This document shows, piece after piece, positions 26,501 through 33,686 of a stretch of 64,000 nt of DNA. Position 1 is the first letter of the stretch; each line of letters opens with the position of its first letter. The translations under genes were made by a program, and so were the position numbers. Under the pieces are notes generated by a model that worked only from the letters and a program-made list of their open reading frames with translations, made no database searches and had not been told where the DNA came from. Origin of the DNA: Halorubrum cibi (lineage in GTDB: Archaea; Halobacteriota; Halobacteria; Halobacteriales; Haloferacaceae); the NCBI RefSeq assembly GCF_900182635.1, contig NZ_FXTD01000004.1, positions 124,001-188,000 of the forward strand. Direction: 5' to 3'.

Positions 26501-27852
26501 GCTTCCCGATCCGCAACCACAACACGACGACCATCGCGCCGACGGGCACCACGTCGATGATCGGCAACACCACCGGCGGCTGTGAGCCCATCTACAACGT
26601 CGCGTTCTACAAGAACGTCTCCGACGACGTCCAAGGCGACGAGATGCTCGTCGAGTTCGACGACTACTTCCTGCGCACGCTGGAGGCGAACGACATCGAC
26701 GTCGACGCGGTGAAACTGGAGGCCCAAGAGCAGATGGCGGAAAACGAGTTCGACGGCGTCGAGGGGCTCTCGACGGTGCCGGACGCGATCGGCGAGCTGT
26801 TCGTCGTCACCGGGTCGCTGTCGGGGATCCAACACGCGGCGGTCCAGTGTGCCTGCCAGCAGGGCGTCGACTCCGCGATCTCGAAGACGTGTAACTTCCC
26901 GAACGACGCCACCGCCGCGGACATGGAGGAGGTGTACCGCTACATCTACGACCACGGCGGGAAGGGCGTCACCGTCTACCGCGACGGCACCCGCTCGAAG
27001 CAGGTGCTCACGACCCGTGCGAAGAACACGGAGTTCGCCGACGAGTCGGAGGCCGCGGAGACGATCGTCGAGCAGATCCGCGAGGTGTTCGGCGGCGTGG
27101 AGGCGTTCCTCGACAACGAGGACGTCAAGGCGGCCGTCGACACGGAGGTCTCGGCGCTGCTCGAGTCCGCCGACCGCCCGGAGGTCGCGTACACCGAGAC
27201 CCGGCCCCGTCCCGACTCGCTGTCGGGCGTGACTCAGCGCGTCGAGACGGGCTACGGAAAGCTGTACGTCACCATCAACGAGGAAGAGGACGGCCGCCCG
27301 TTCGAGCTGTTCGCGAACATCGGCCACTCCGGCGGGTACACCAACTCCTTCACGGAGGCGCTCGCGAAGGTCATCTCGACCGCGCTCCGCTCGGGCGTCG
27401 ACCCCGAGGAGATCGTCGACGAGCTACAGGGCACCCGGAGCCCGAAGGTCGCCTGGGACAAGGGCGAGCAGATCCAGTCCATCCCGGACGCGATCGGCAC
27501 CGCGCTCCGGCGTTACCTCGACGACGAGATCGACAAGGGGATCCCCCAACAGCAGAGCCTCGACGACGTCGAGGGCGACGCGGCGGGGAGAGCGGACGCG
27601 ACCGACTCGCAGAGCCAGACCGACGGTGGCGCGGTCGCCGGCGGGAGTTCGGCCGACGTGGCCGTCGACTCGTCGACTGACGCCGGGGCGTCGAAGCCGC
27701 CGGCTGGTCCCGGCGGCGACGCCGAGGACGACGTCACGCAGGACCTCATCGCCGCGGGCGAGTCGCCCGAGTGTCCCGAGTGCGGTGGGATGAACCTCTA
27801 CTTCTCGGAAGGGTGTAAGACGTGCGAGTCCTGTGGCTGGTCGGAGTGTTGA
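23548..27852 (+). CDS. nrdJ: Adenosylcobalamin-dependent ribonucleotide reductase (class II) with intein
   Basis: Makes deoxyribonucleotides with a cobalamin-generated thiyl radical. The reading frame has 1434 codons, of which 372 are an intein, leaving a 1062-residue enzyme. Seen: an N-terminal region starting LELPIKRTTGETMEERL, the FMPNSPTLMNAG motif, SACFVDSP with one redox Cys, the active site NPC/GEQPLEEYEACNLGHINLS split by the intein, and a PTGTTSMIGNTTGG phosphate loop. The C-terminal zinc-ribbon/redox tail has C-P-E-C, CKTCESC and a terminal SEC. An acidic Ser/Asp linker (about residues 1340-1405) joins core and tail. The ATG at 23548 gives the typical N-terminus. Without splicing the enzyme would be dead. 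Confidence 0.95.
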   Translation: MSSDGVSADELELPIKRTTGETMEERLTDNAYHNILPARYLRKDADGEPVETQEELFDRVARNVALAEAVFEAETQGTEVTVTPDQLKPDHPRRDELAEEVFGAGVSADDDAEAVLSAHNVNKFAYDTVVPELPEGVREHVEETAATFRDGMESLSFMPNSPTLMNAGDELQQLSACFVDSPGDDITDIHQTAKEAAEVFQSGGGMGYAFWKLRPYGDAVGSTGGIASGPITFMRTFDQMCETIAQGGARRGAQMGVMRVSHPDVIQFIHSKNKDVSLAHSLRLNDPDDFTHNSFADALEEARELIDDEGRVPEHLRNAVEGHLSNFNISVGVTDDFMEALYNDEEFTFTNPRTEEPHVATPETKEIYEMFGLGEHVEVGEVLSIPAQELWDDMIEGAHENGEPGVIYLERVNKEHSFDVEENPDHRILATNPCVTGDTLISTENGLVEAEELYEQGIARDVVVDGRLSEETLKEASSVYKTGEKDVYKLTTEEGYELRLTADHRVMTDDGWAEAGDLGAGDTVHIQNRKGSFGQHGTAAEGRVLGWMVGDGHLKNDEERAVLNFYDEDTEVSGSFAADVNEVVREPVGNADYEVGVSDISRGDDYRGPQAVEQRIRSARLYEYAEKAGLVDEKHQVPEAVMRGSEEMARGYLRALFSADGGVQGNVEKGVSVRLTSTSTDLLKQVQRLLLNFGIFSKIYEERHEAGIQEMPDGKGGTAEYDRQADHDLVVSKDNLVRFTEEIGFLLDSKQDALDERLANYDRGPYSEGFEATVSAVERDGNEAVYDLTEPETSSFIANGLVVHNCGEQPLEEYEACNLGHINLSTLAAEGAPDWRVWSEEHADEYDTHEAAVDAFLAEAIDFEEFDDRIEYGTRFLENVVTMSDFPVEKIEQKVRDMRKIGLGIMGLAQLYIQLGVTYGSEEGNEVARQLMTHINHESKATSHELAEQRGVFNDWADSKYANPTEHREWFEHHTGLDADEWEDGFPIRNHNTTTIAPTGTTSMIGNTTGGCEPIYNVAFYKNVSDDVQGDEMLVEFDDYFLRTLEANDIDVDAVKLEAQEQMAENEFDGVEGLSTVPDAIGELFVVTGSLSGIQHAAVQCACQQGVDSAISKTCNFPNDATAADMEEVYRYIYDHGGKGVTVYRDGTRSKQVLTTRAKNTEFADESEAAETIVEQIREVFGGVEAFLDNEDVKAAVDTEVSALLESADRPEVAYTETRPRPDSLSGVTQRVETGYGKLYVTINEEEDGRPFELFANIGHSGGYTNSFTEALAKVISTALRSGVDPEEIVDELQGTRSPKVAWDKGEQIQSIPDAIGTALRRYLDDEIDKGIPQQQSLDDVEGDAAGRADATDSQSQTDGGAVAGGSSADVAVDSSTDAGASKPPAGPGGDAEDDVTQDLIAAGESPECPECGGMNLYFSEGCKTCESCGWSEC
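24847..25962 (+). mobile_element. Intein in NrdJ with LAGLIDADG endonuclease
   Basis: 372 residues, inserted between Pro and Cys of NPCGEQ. The first residue is Cys (CVTGDTLIS, block A), block B is LTADHRVM, and the end is SFIANGLVVHN followed by extein Cys. Two dodecapeptides with acidic residues are LGWMVGDGHL and RALFSADGGV, so the homing endonuclease looks intact. Removing it restores an unbroken active-site motif. Codon use looks less G+C-biased than the exteins, which suggests transfer. Confidence 0.95.
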
Positions 27853-28068
27853 GCGAGACGGGGACGACCCGGTAGCGGTTCGAGAGCGGTTCTTTTGACG
27901 GCGCGGCTTTCCCGTGATGTCGCGGTCGGACCGCGTAGCGGTGGGTTCGGTTTCCGAAACCCCTGTGCTCGGTTCACGTCGTTGCTAGCGCGGGGATCCT
28001 CGCCAAATCCCGGCCGTCCGGCTCACGACCGTCCCTTCGAATCCCGGTCGATCCGCAGCCACACGGAC

Positions 28069-28094
28069 CCGCACCTCACACCTCCCCAGCCTCG
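28069..28094 (+). repeat. Core of dispersed repeat, copy 2
   Basis: Matches 7007-7032 in 25 of 26 bases; weaker likeness extends upstream (CCAAA, then CCCTTTGA/CCCTTCGA and GCCAC blocks in the same order). Confidence 0.8.
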
Positions 28095-28122
28095 TCGTGA
28101 GCGCTTTTCAAGCGCTCACGAC
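28094..28122. repeat. Perfect 13-bp hairpin
   Basis: GTCGTGAGCGCTT, loop TTC, AAGCGCTCACGAC. Directly attached to the repeat core. Confidence 0.85.
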
Positions 28123-28132
28123 TCCCTCGCGG

Positions 28133-28165
28133 GCCCGGTCGCGGGCCAGCGGCCCGCGACCGGGC
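28133..28165. repeat. Perfect 15-bp hairpin
   Basis: GCCCGGTCGCGGGCC, loop AGC, GGCCCGCGACCGGGC. Ten bases after the first hairpin; the pair may stall or end transcription. Confidence 0.85.
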
Positions 28166-28257
28166 GCGCCGAACGACTGTCCGGCGGACGCTCGGCTCGT
28201 GACGGATGCTCGGCTGATCGGTGAGAAAAACACGAAAACGACGGGGTTGCGGTCGTC

Positions 28258-28689
28258 TCAGTCGTCCTCGAGCGCCTGCGCGATGCGCTGGAGCTGACGG
28301 GTCGCGTCGCGGACCTCGTCGCGGAGCTGTCGCACCTCGCGGACGAGTTCCTCGTTGCCCGCTTCCTCGCCGCCGGCCTCGCCGCGACCGCCCGGACCGC
28401 CGCCCATGCCCGGCGGGCCGCCCGCGCCGCCGGGACCGCCGCCACCCATCATTCCGGACATCATCTGCGCGAAGGGGTTGCCGCCGCCACCGCCGCCCAT
28501 GCCCGGCGGGCCACCGCCGCCGCCCATCATCTCCTCGGGGTCGGGCCGGTCGCCCTCCTCGCGCTCCTGTTCGCGTCGCTCGCGGATCTCCTCGACGCGC
28601 TCGCGGAAGGACTTCTCCTCGTCGTCCGATCCGTCGGTCGCCTCGTCGGCTCCCGTCTCGTCCGTCTCGGGTGTCTCGTCGTCGCTCAT
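28258..28689 (-). CDS. Gly/Met-rich low-complexity protein with charged helical ends
   Basis: 143 residues in three parts: an acidic tail and a highly charged helix (about residues 27-52, RERVEEIRERREQ); a central Gly/Met/Pro tract (about 53-102) with repeated GGGG, PPGMGG and MMSGMMGG units around a lone NPFAQ; and a C-terminal amphipathic coiled coil (about 110-140, VREVRQLRDEVRDATRQLQ). No family recognised. The coding frame is supported by start context, codon use and a lack of alternative genes. The layout suggests an oligomer with a flexible, possibly phase-separating middle; this is inference. Confidence 0.7.
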   Translation of the reverse strand: MSDDETPETDETGADEATDGSDDEEKSFRERVEEIRERREQEREEGDRPDPEEMMGGGGGPPGMGGGGGGNPFAQMMSGMMGGGGPGGAGGPPGMGGGPGGRGEAGGEEAGNEELVREVRQLRDEVRDATRQLQRIAQALEDD

Positions 28690-28747
28690 ACCCGCGGGTT
28701 CGTGACGGGGTCCGAAAAGGGTTGTTTCTCGGATCGTCGAGGTGGGA

Positions 28748-29722
28748 TCAGTCGTGTCCGGAGACGCGGACCGGCTCGTAGGGCTCCTCGAGCCACTCGA
28801 CGTCGGAGTCGGACAGATCGATGTCGAGCGCCTCCACCGCGTCTTCGAGGTGTTCCACGCTCGTCGTGCCGACGATCGGCGCGTCGACCCACTCTTTGTG
28901 GAACTGCCAGGCGAGCGCGATCTGCGCCATCTTCACGCCCTTCTCGTCGGCGAGTTCCTCGACGCGGGCGTTGACCTCGGGGCCACCGCCCTCGCGGTAC
29001 GGATGTCGGTAGAGGTGCTCTTCCGTCTCGCCGCGTTCCGTCGCATCCACGTCGTCGTCGGGGCGCGTCAGGTAGCCGCGCGCGAGCGGGCTCCACGGGA
29101 TGGTGCCGACGTTCTCCTTCTCACACAGCGGGAGCATCTCCCGTTCCTCCTCGCGGTAGACGAGGTTGTAGTGGTTCTGCATCGTGGCGAACCGGTCGAG
29201 GCCGAGCCGGTCGCTCGCGTGAAGCGCCTCGGCGAACTCGTGAGCCCACATCGAGGAGGCCCCGAGGTATCGCACCTTCCCGCGCCGGACCGCGTCGTCG
29301 AGCGCGCGAAGCGTCTCCTCGATCGGGGTCGCCTGATCGAGCCGGTGGATCTGATAGAGGTCGACCGTCTCCATACCGAGTCGGTCGAGGCTGTTCTCGA
29401 GCTCCTGCTCTATCGCCTTCCGCGAGAGCCCGCCGGAGTTCGGGTTCGACTCGTCCATCCGGAAGTAGCCCTTCGTGGCGACGACCGCCTCCTCGCGGTG
29501 CCCCTCCAGCGCCTCCCCGAGGATCCGCTCGGACTCGCCGTTCGAGTACATGTTGGCGGTATCGAAGAAGTTCACACCGAGTTCGAGCGCGCGCTCGACG
29601 AGCTCCTTCCCCTCCTCCTCGTCGAGCACCCACTCCCGCCAGTCGGGGTCGCCGAAGCTCATACAGCCGAGACAGATCTTCGAGACGGTCAGGCCCGTGT
29701 TCCCGAGCGTCGTGTACTCCAT
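28748..29722 (-). CDS. Aldo/keto reductase
   Basis: 324 residues, (beta/alpha)8 NAD(P)H oxidoreductase. The catalytic tetrad is visible: D54 and Y59 in FFDTANMYS, K84 in VATKGYF, and H126 in YQIHRLD. The C-terminal IVGTTSVEHLEDAVEAL is the usual cofactor-binding end of the family. It most resembles the YajO/general stress AKR branch; the carbonyl substrate is unknown. The ATG at 29722 (MEYTTLGNTGL) is the canonical N-terminus, nine codons after a longer alternative. It is 58 bases upstream of the Gly/Met-rich gene on the same strand. Confidence 0.9.
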   Translation of the reverse strand: MEYTTLGNTGLTVSKICLGCMSFGDPDWREWVLDEEEGKELVERALELGVNFFDTANMYSNGESERILGEALEGHREEAVVATKGYFRMDESNPNSGGLSRKAIEQELENSLDRLGMETVDLYQIHRLDQATPIEETLRALDDAVRRGKVRYLGASSMWAHEFAEALHASDRLGLDRFATMQNHYNLVYREEEREMLPLCEKENVGTIPWSPLARGYLTRPDDDVDATERGETEEHLYRHPYREGGGPEVNARVEELADEKGVKMAQIALAWQFHKEWVDAPIVGTTSVEHLEDAVEALDIDLSDSDVEWLEEPYEPVRVSGHD

Positions 29723-29793
29723 GGAACGGCGGTCATCGGCCGCGAGCAAAAGTGTTCGTGGCGAGGCGACTCTCCGTCGGTGCGTCCGCGGAT

Positions 29794-29991
29794 TCAGTCG
29801 TTCCGGAACGACGCGGTGTACACGAGGAACGCGCCGGTGAGGATGACGAACGCGAGGAACGTCACGAGCGCGAGCACGTTCGCGACCGGGGAGAGCGGGT
29901 CGAGGAACGGCTGACCGGTCGAGTCGAGCACGAGGACGGCCAGGAGGGCGGCGATCAGCCCGAGGAGCCAGTTGGTGAGGATCTCGTCCAT
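29794..29991 (-). CDS. Small two-helix membrane protein, unknown
   Basis: 65 residues, MDEILTNWLLGLIAALLAVL at the N-terminus and a second helix near residues 36-58. No family recognised. A T-rich CCCTTTTTGTCC on the complement (about 30017-30030) lies about 26 bases upstream of this ATG, favouring it over the in-frame ATG at 30018. Confidence 0.6.
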   Translation of the reverse strand: MDEILTNWLLGLIAALLAVLVLDSTGQPFLDPLSPVANVLALVTFLAFVILTGAFLVYTASFRND

Positions 29992-30051
29992 GTCCCGCTC
30001 CTCGTCGACGGCGGACAAAAAGGGCGGGTGTTCATCCGGGAGGTTCCTCCC

Positions 30052-30297
30052 CTACGAGCTTCCGGCGAGCGCGCGGATCCGGGGGAGCACCTGCTCGTAG
30101 CCGAGCGCGACGACGCCGACGTACAGCGCGACGAGCCCCATCGCGAGCGCCCAGAGCCCGACCGCGAGGTCGCCGCCCGCGAGGCCGGCGACGCCGACGC
30201 GCTCGAGTTCGACGCCGATGACCGACGCCAGGCCCGACCCGACGACGAGCGCGAGGAGTTCCAACAGTTCGACCGCGAACTCGGGGATCCGTGCCAT
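30052..30297 (-). CDS. Small two-helix membrane protein, unknown
   Basis: 81 residues with two hydrophobic segments (about 10-35 and 42-66) and a short basic end (PRIRALAGSS). No family recognised. One of three small membrane-protein genes in a row on this strand; they do not look like copies of one another. Confidence 0.6.
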   Translation of the reverse strand: MARIPEFAVELLELLALVVGSGLASVIGVELERVGVAGLAGGDLAVGLWALAMGLVALYVGVVALGYEQVLPRIRALAGSS

Positions 30298-30390
30298 ATC
30301 GAAGCGGCGGCGACGGTCGGCTATAGCCCTTTCGGCCGCGCGATCGACTCGCGTCGCCCGTCGCCAATGCGGTCTCGGATTCCGACGTCG

Positions 30391-30570
30391 TCACTTCAGC
30401 CCGAACGCGCGCATCGTCGACGCCGCGACGCCCTTCGCGATCAGCGCGAGGCCGGCGACGAGAAGCATCAGCCCCCCGCCGATCACGGGATCTCGAAGCG
30501 TCACGACCGTGACCGCCAGAAACACGACGACGACTCCCGCGATCCCCTCCGGTCCGAGCGTGTCTCGCAT
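30391..30570 (-). CDS. Short hydrophobic protein, 59 residues (DUF7470-like)
   Basis: Starts [18 protein letters not shown] and ends MRAFGLK. Two hydrophobic helices with a GGGL turn. The size, the PEGIAG start and the helix pattern resemble small haloarchaeal DUF7470 proteins as I recall them. Function unknown. The frame uses the high-G+C codons of its neighbours. Confidence 0.6.
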   Translation of the reverse strand: MRDTLGPEGIAGVVVVFLAVTVVTLRDPVIGGGLMLLVAGLALIAKGVAASTMRAFGLK

Positions 30571-30655
30571 GTGCGGTTCTCCGTCCGCCGCCGGTTAAAT
30601 GGGACGCCTCGCGACCGCCGCCGCGGACCGGGAGCACCGCGACGGAGAGTGGGGC

Positions 30656-30661
30656 TTTTAT
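30656..30661 (+). promoter_or_regulatory. TATA box of eif1A
   Basis: TTTTAT in GGGGCTTTTATCGGG, 34 bases before the ATG at 30690. Confidence 0.5.
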
Positions 30662-30689
30662 CGGGTGGGACACGTATCACCCGGCACGC

Positions 30690-30980
30690 ATGACCGACGG
30701 AGACGGCCAGGGGCGGCGCGATCTTCGAATGCCCGACGACGACGAGGTGTTCGCGGAGGTCGTCGAGATGCTCGGGGCCAACCGCGTGAAGGTCCGCTGT
30801 GCGGACGGGAAGGAACGGACGGCCCGGATCCCGGGACGGATGCAAAAACGCGTCTGGATCCGCGAGGACGACATCGTTCTCGTCGAGCCGTGGGACTGGC
30901 AGGACGAGAAGGCGGACATCTCCTGGCGTTACGAGAAGAGCGAGGCCGAACAGCTCCGCGAGGAGGGCCACCTCCAGTGA
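30690..30980 (+). CDS. eif1A: Translation initiation factor 1A
   Basis: 96 residues, the OB-fold factor that binds the ribosomal A site and stabilises initiator tRNA and mRNA scanning or loading. Hallmarks: [43 protein letters not shown] (OB strands with the RNA-binding basic residues) and [15 protein letters not shown]. The N-terminal tail is short and basic. Full length for the family. A TATA-like TTTTAT lies at about 30656. Confidence 0.97.
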   Translation: MTDGDGQGRRDLRMPDDDEVFAEVVEMLGANRVKVRCADGKERTARIPGRMQKRVWIREDDIVLVEPWDWQDEKADISWRYEKSEAEQLREEGHLQ

Positions 30981-31066
30981 GCGCGGTCGCGTCGCCGCGC
31001 CGGTCCCGTCCCCGGTCCCGCGCCCGGTTCCGCGCCGGTCCCGTCGGCGACCGGTAACCCGGACCC

Positions 31067-32008
31067 GTGACCGCTCCTATCCGGCTCGCGATGACCACCG
31101 CCGCGGAGACCTACGAGCGCGTCCGCGGGCCGCTCGGCGACCGCGGGATCGACGTCGATCACGTCCGAGCGAAGGAACGAGCGTTCCGGCTCGACGGCGC
31201 CGCGGACGACACGAAGGACGACGCGAGTACCGGCGCGGAGGCGGACGACGAGGTGGACTCGACGCCGGCTCCCGCGGAGTTCGACGTCGGGTTCGTCTAC
31301 CCCCCGCGACTCATGGAGGGCGCGGTCCTCGACCGGCGGCTGTCGGTCCCCTGGGTGAACGGTCGCGACGCGGTCGTGACCTCCCGGAACAAGGCGGGCG
31401 TGCTCGCGGCGCTCTCGGAGGCCGGACTCCCCGTTCCGCGGACGACGCTGATATCCAACTCGGTCGACGAGTCGGTCGTCGCCGAGGCGGCCGCGGACTT
31501 CGAGTTTCCGGTCGTGATCAAGCCGAACTCCGCGACCCGGGGGGTCGGCGTCGCGAAGGCGACGGACCTCGACTCGCTTTTTGGCGTCGTCGACTACCTG
31601 AACCTCGCGCACGACTACCGCGCCACGGGAGATAAGTCGTACCTGATACAGGAGTTCCTCCCCGACGCGCGCGATTACCGGGTGATGGTCGTCGACGGCG
31701 CGTACGTCGGCGCGGTCCGTCGCGAGCTTCCGGCGGACGCGCTCGCGAACGGCCGGTGGAAACACAACGTCCACCGCGGCGCGGAAGCTCGGGGGGTCGA
31801 CCTCGACGCGGCAGGCCGCGAACTGGCCGAGCGGACGGCGACGACGCTCGGGATCGACTACCTCGGCGTGGACCTGCTCGAAACCCGCGACGGGTACCTG
31901 ATCAACGAAACGAACGCCCGGCCGACGGTCGACGCGGCGACGAAGTACGAACCGGAGTTCTACGACCGGCTCGCGGGACTGATCCGGCGGGTCGCGGAGA
32001 ACGGGTAG
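31067..32008 (+). CDS. ATP-grasp ligase of the RimK/LysX type
   Basis: 313 residues. N-terminal Rossmann-like part (IRLAMTTAAETYERV), an acidic loop (about 45-70), then the ATP-grasp fold: RNKAGVLAALSEAGLPVPRT, FPVVIKPNSATRGVGV (phosphate loop), IQEFLPDARDYRVMVVDG, and the Mg-binding C-terminal LIETNA-like INETNARPTV. These enzymes add glutamate or other amino acids to a carboxyl group (ribosomal protein, LysW carrier or coenzyme). The acceptor is unknown here. The GTG at 31067 is chosen over the internal ATG at 31091 because it preserves the first strand. Confidence 0.82.
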   Translation: MTAPIRLAMTTAAETYERVRGPLGDRGIDVDHVRAKERAFRLDGAADDTKDDASTGAEADDEVDSTPAPAEFDVGFVYPPRLMEGAVLDRRLSVPWVNGRDAVVTSRNKAGVLAALSEAGLPVPRTTLISNSVDESVVAEAAADFEFPVVIKPNSATRGVGVAKATDLDSLFGVVDYLNLAHDYRATGDKSYLIQEFLPDARDYRVMVVDGAYVGAVRRELPADALANGRWKHNVHRGAEARGVDLDAAGRELAERTATTLGIDYLGVDLLETRDGYLINETNARPTVDAATKYEPEFYDRLAGLIRRVAENG

Positions 32009-32023
32009 CGGGGGAGGGCGAAG

Positions 32024-32401
32024 TCAGACGACGTCGATGGAGGCGGAGTCGTCGTCGCGCTCGAACTCGACCTCGAGCACGCCGTTGTTGAACGTCGCCT
32101 CGCCGGACCGCTCGTCGACGGTGGCGGGGAGTTCAACGGTCTCGTCGTACTCGCGCCGGTCTGAGGCCGCCGAGATGGTGAGCGCCTCCCCGTCACACTG
32201 CAAGGAGAGCTGCTCTTTCGAGACGGCCGGGAGATCGGCGACGAGTCGGACGGACTCCTCGGTCGCGTACGCGTCGACGTGTGTCTCCGAGCCGAAGCCG
32301 GCGTCGTCGGCCCCGCGCTGGCTCCCGGCCATCTCGTTCATCATCCGTTCGATCTCCTCGAAGAAGTCGCCGAACGGGTCGTCTCGGTCGTCTCTGTCCA
32401 T
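32024..32401 (-). CDS. Hsp20-type small heat-shock protein
   Basis: 125 residues: an N-terminal charged helix (FGDFFEEIERMMNEM), then a crystallin core with VRLVADLPAVSKEQLSL, ALTISAASDRREYDE, VELPATVDERSGEATFNNGVLEVEFER. The GVLEV motif is canonical. No C-terminal IXI extension beyond SIDVV. It is transcribed toward the ATP-grasp gene and diverges from gapA. Confidence 0.9.
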   Translation of the reverse strand: MDRDDRDDPFGDFFEEIERMMNEMAGSQRGADDAGFGSETHVDAYATEESVRLVADLPAVSKEQLSLQCDGEALTISAASDRREYDETVELPATVDERSGEATFNNGVLEVEFERDDDSASIDVV

Positions 32402-32508
32402 GCTCCGTGTGAGGGCGGTCTCCCCGATAAGCCTTCTGTCGGTCGACGGATACCCGAGGATCTACCGTGAGAGACCCGCTGGGCGCCCGGTTCACGCGAC
32501 TCGGGCGG

Positions 32509-32517
32509 ATTTAAGTG
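32509..32517 (+). promoter_or_regulatory. TATA box of gapA
   Basis: ATTTAAGTG, 31 bases before the ATG at 32540. Confidence 0.55.
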
Positions 32518-32539
32518 GCTGCGCACCCCTTTTTCGTAT

Positions 32540-33592
32540 ATGAGTAAATCGTATCTGTCCGCTGGCGACGAAGTACCCGACGAGGAGGTCGTGCGGGTCG
32601 GGCTCAACGGGTTCGGTCGGATCGGCCGCAACGTCTTCCGCGCGGTGCTGGAGGACCCCCGCGTCGAGCTCGCCGGGATCAACGACGTGATGGAGTTCGA
32701 GGACATGGGCTACCTCGCGAAGTACGACACCGTCATGGGGCGGCTCGACGGCGTCGAGCTCGTCGACGACGAGCTGACGATCGGCGGCACGTCGGTCCCG
32801 CTCTTCAACGTCCAGGACCCCGCGGACCTCCCGTGGGACGACCTCGACGTCGACGTCGCCCTGGAGTGTACCGGCATCTTCCGGACGAAGGAGGACGCGA
32901 GCGCACACCTCGCGGGCGGGGCCGACACCGTCGTCATCTCCGCGCCGCCGAAGGGCGAGGAGCCGGTCAAACAGCTCGTCTACGGCGTCAATCACGACGA
33001 GTACGACGGCGAGGACGTGGTCTCGAACGCCTCGTGTACCACCAACTCCATCACGCCGGTCGCGAAGGTGCTCGACGAGGAGTTCGGCATCGAGGCCGGC
33101 ACCCTCACCACCGTCCACGCTTACACGGGCTCGCAGGCACTCATCGACGGCCCGAAGGCGAAGACCCGCCGCGGGCGCGCGGCCGCCGAGAACATCGTCC
33201 CGACCTCGACGGGCGCGGCCGGCGCGGCACAGCAGGTCCTCCCGCAGCTCGACGGCAAGATAGACGGGATGGCCATCCGCGTCCCCGTCCCGACGGGCTC
33301 GATCACGGAGTTCGTGGTCGACCTCGCGGTGGACGTGACCGAGTCGCAGGTCAACGACGCGTTCCGCACCGCCGCCGACGACGGACCGCTCGCGGGCGTG
33401 CTCGGCTACACCGACGACGAGATCGTCTCCAGCGACGTCACCGGCCTCCCGTTCTCGAGTTACGTCGACCTCCAGTCCACCAACGTCATCGCCGACGGCG
33501 GCCTGCTCAAGGTCCTCACGTGGTACGACAACGAGTACGGCTTCTCCTGCCGGATGCTCGACATGGCCGCCTACGTCCACGCGGAGTCGTAG
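32540..33592 (+). CDS. gapA: Glyceraldehyde-3-phosphate dehydrogenase, bacterial type (GapI)
   Basis: 350 residues. NAD-binding GLNGFGRIGRNVFRA at the N-terminus, the active-site motif SNASCTTNS with C166, a catalytic His region (TVHAYTGSQ), and the phosphate-binding RRGRAAAENIVPTSTGAA. This is the bacterial-type enzyme, acquired by haloarchaea, and in Haloferax it serves glycolysis, while a separate archaeal type serves gluconeogenesis. The 3' neighbour is pgk, the next enzyme in the pathway. The 94-base gap does not require a shared mRNA. Confidence 0.97.
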   Translation: MSKSYLSAGDEVPDEEVVRVGLNGFGRIGRNVFRAVLEDPRVELAGINDVMEFEDMGYLAKYDTVMGRLDGVELVDDELTIGGTSVPLFNVQDPADLPWDDLDVDVALECTGIFRTKEDASAHLAGGADTVVISAPPKGEEPVKQLVYGVNHDEYDGEDVVSNASCTTNSITPVAKVLDEEFGIEAGTLTTVHAYTGSQALIDGPKAKTRRGRAAAENIVPTSTGAAGAAQQVLPQLDGKIDGMAIRVPVPTGSITEFVVDLAVDVTESQVNDAFRTAADDGPLAGVLGYTDDEIVSSDVTGLPFSSYVDLQSTNVIADGGLLKVLTWYDNEYGFSCRMLDMAAYVHAES

Positions 33593-33686
33593 CGTCGCGA
33601 TCCGCCGCCGAACCCGGCGGGTCGGCGTCACGCTCGACCCCCAGTATTGACAACCGCCGCCGACGCACGTCCACCCACTCTCACCC

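Larger units (their letters stand above)
27853..28257. other. Convergent intergenic region with repeat and hairpins
   Basis: No gene seen between the 3' ends of nrdJ (+) and the Gly/Met-rich gene (-). It holds the second copy of the dispersed repeat core and two perfect hairpins. Confidence 0.75.

Noticed and set aside
28030-28060. tRNA T-arm-like CCCTTCGAATCCC
   Set aside because: Neither the stem pairing nor an acceptor or anticodon arm could be found; it belongs to the dispersed repeat.
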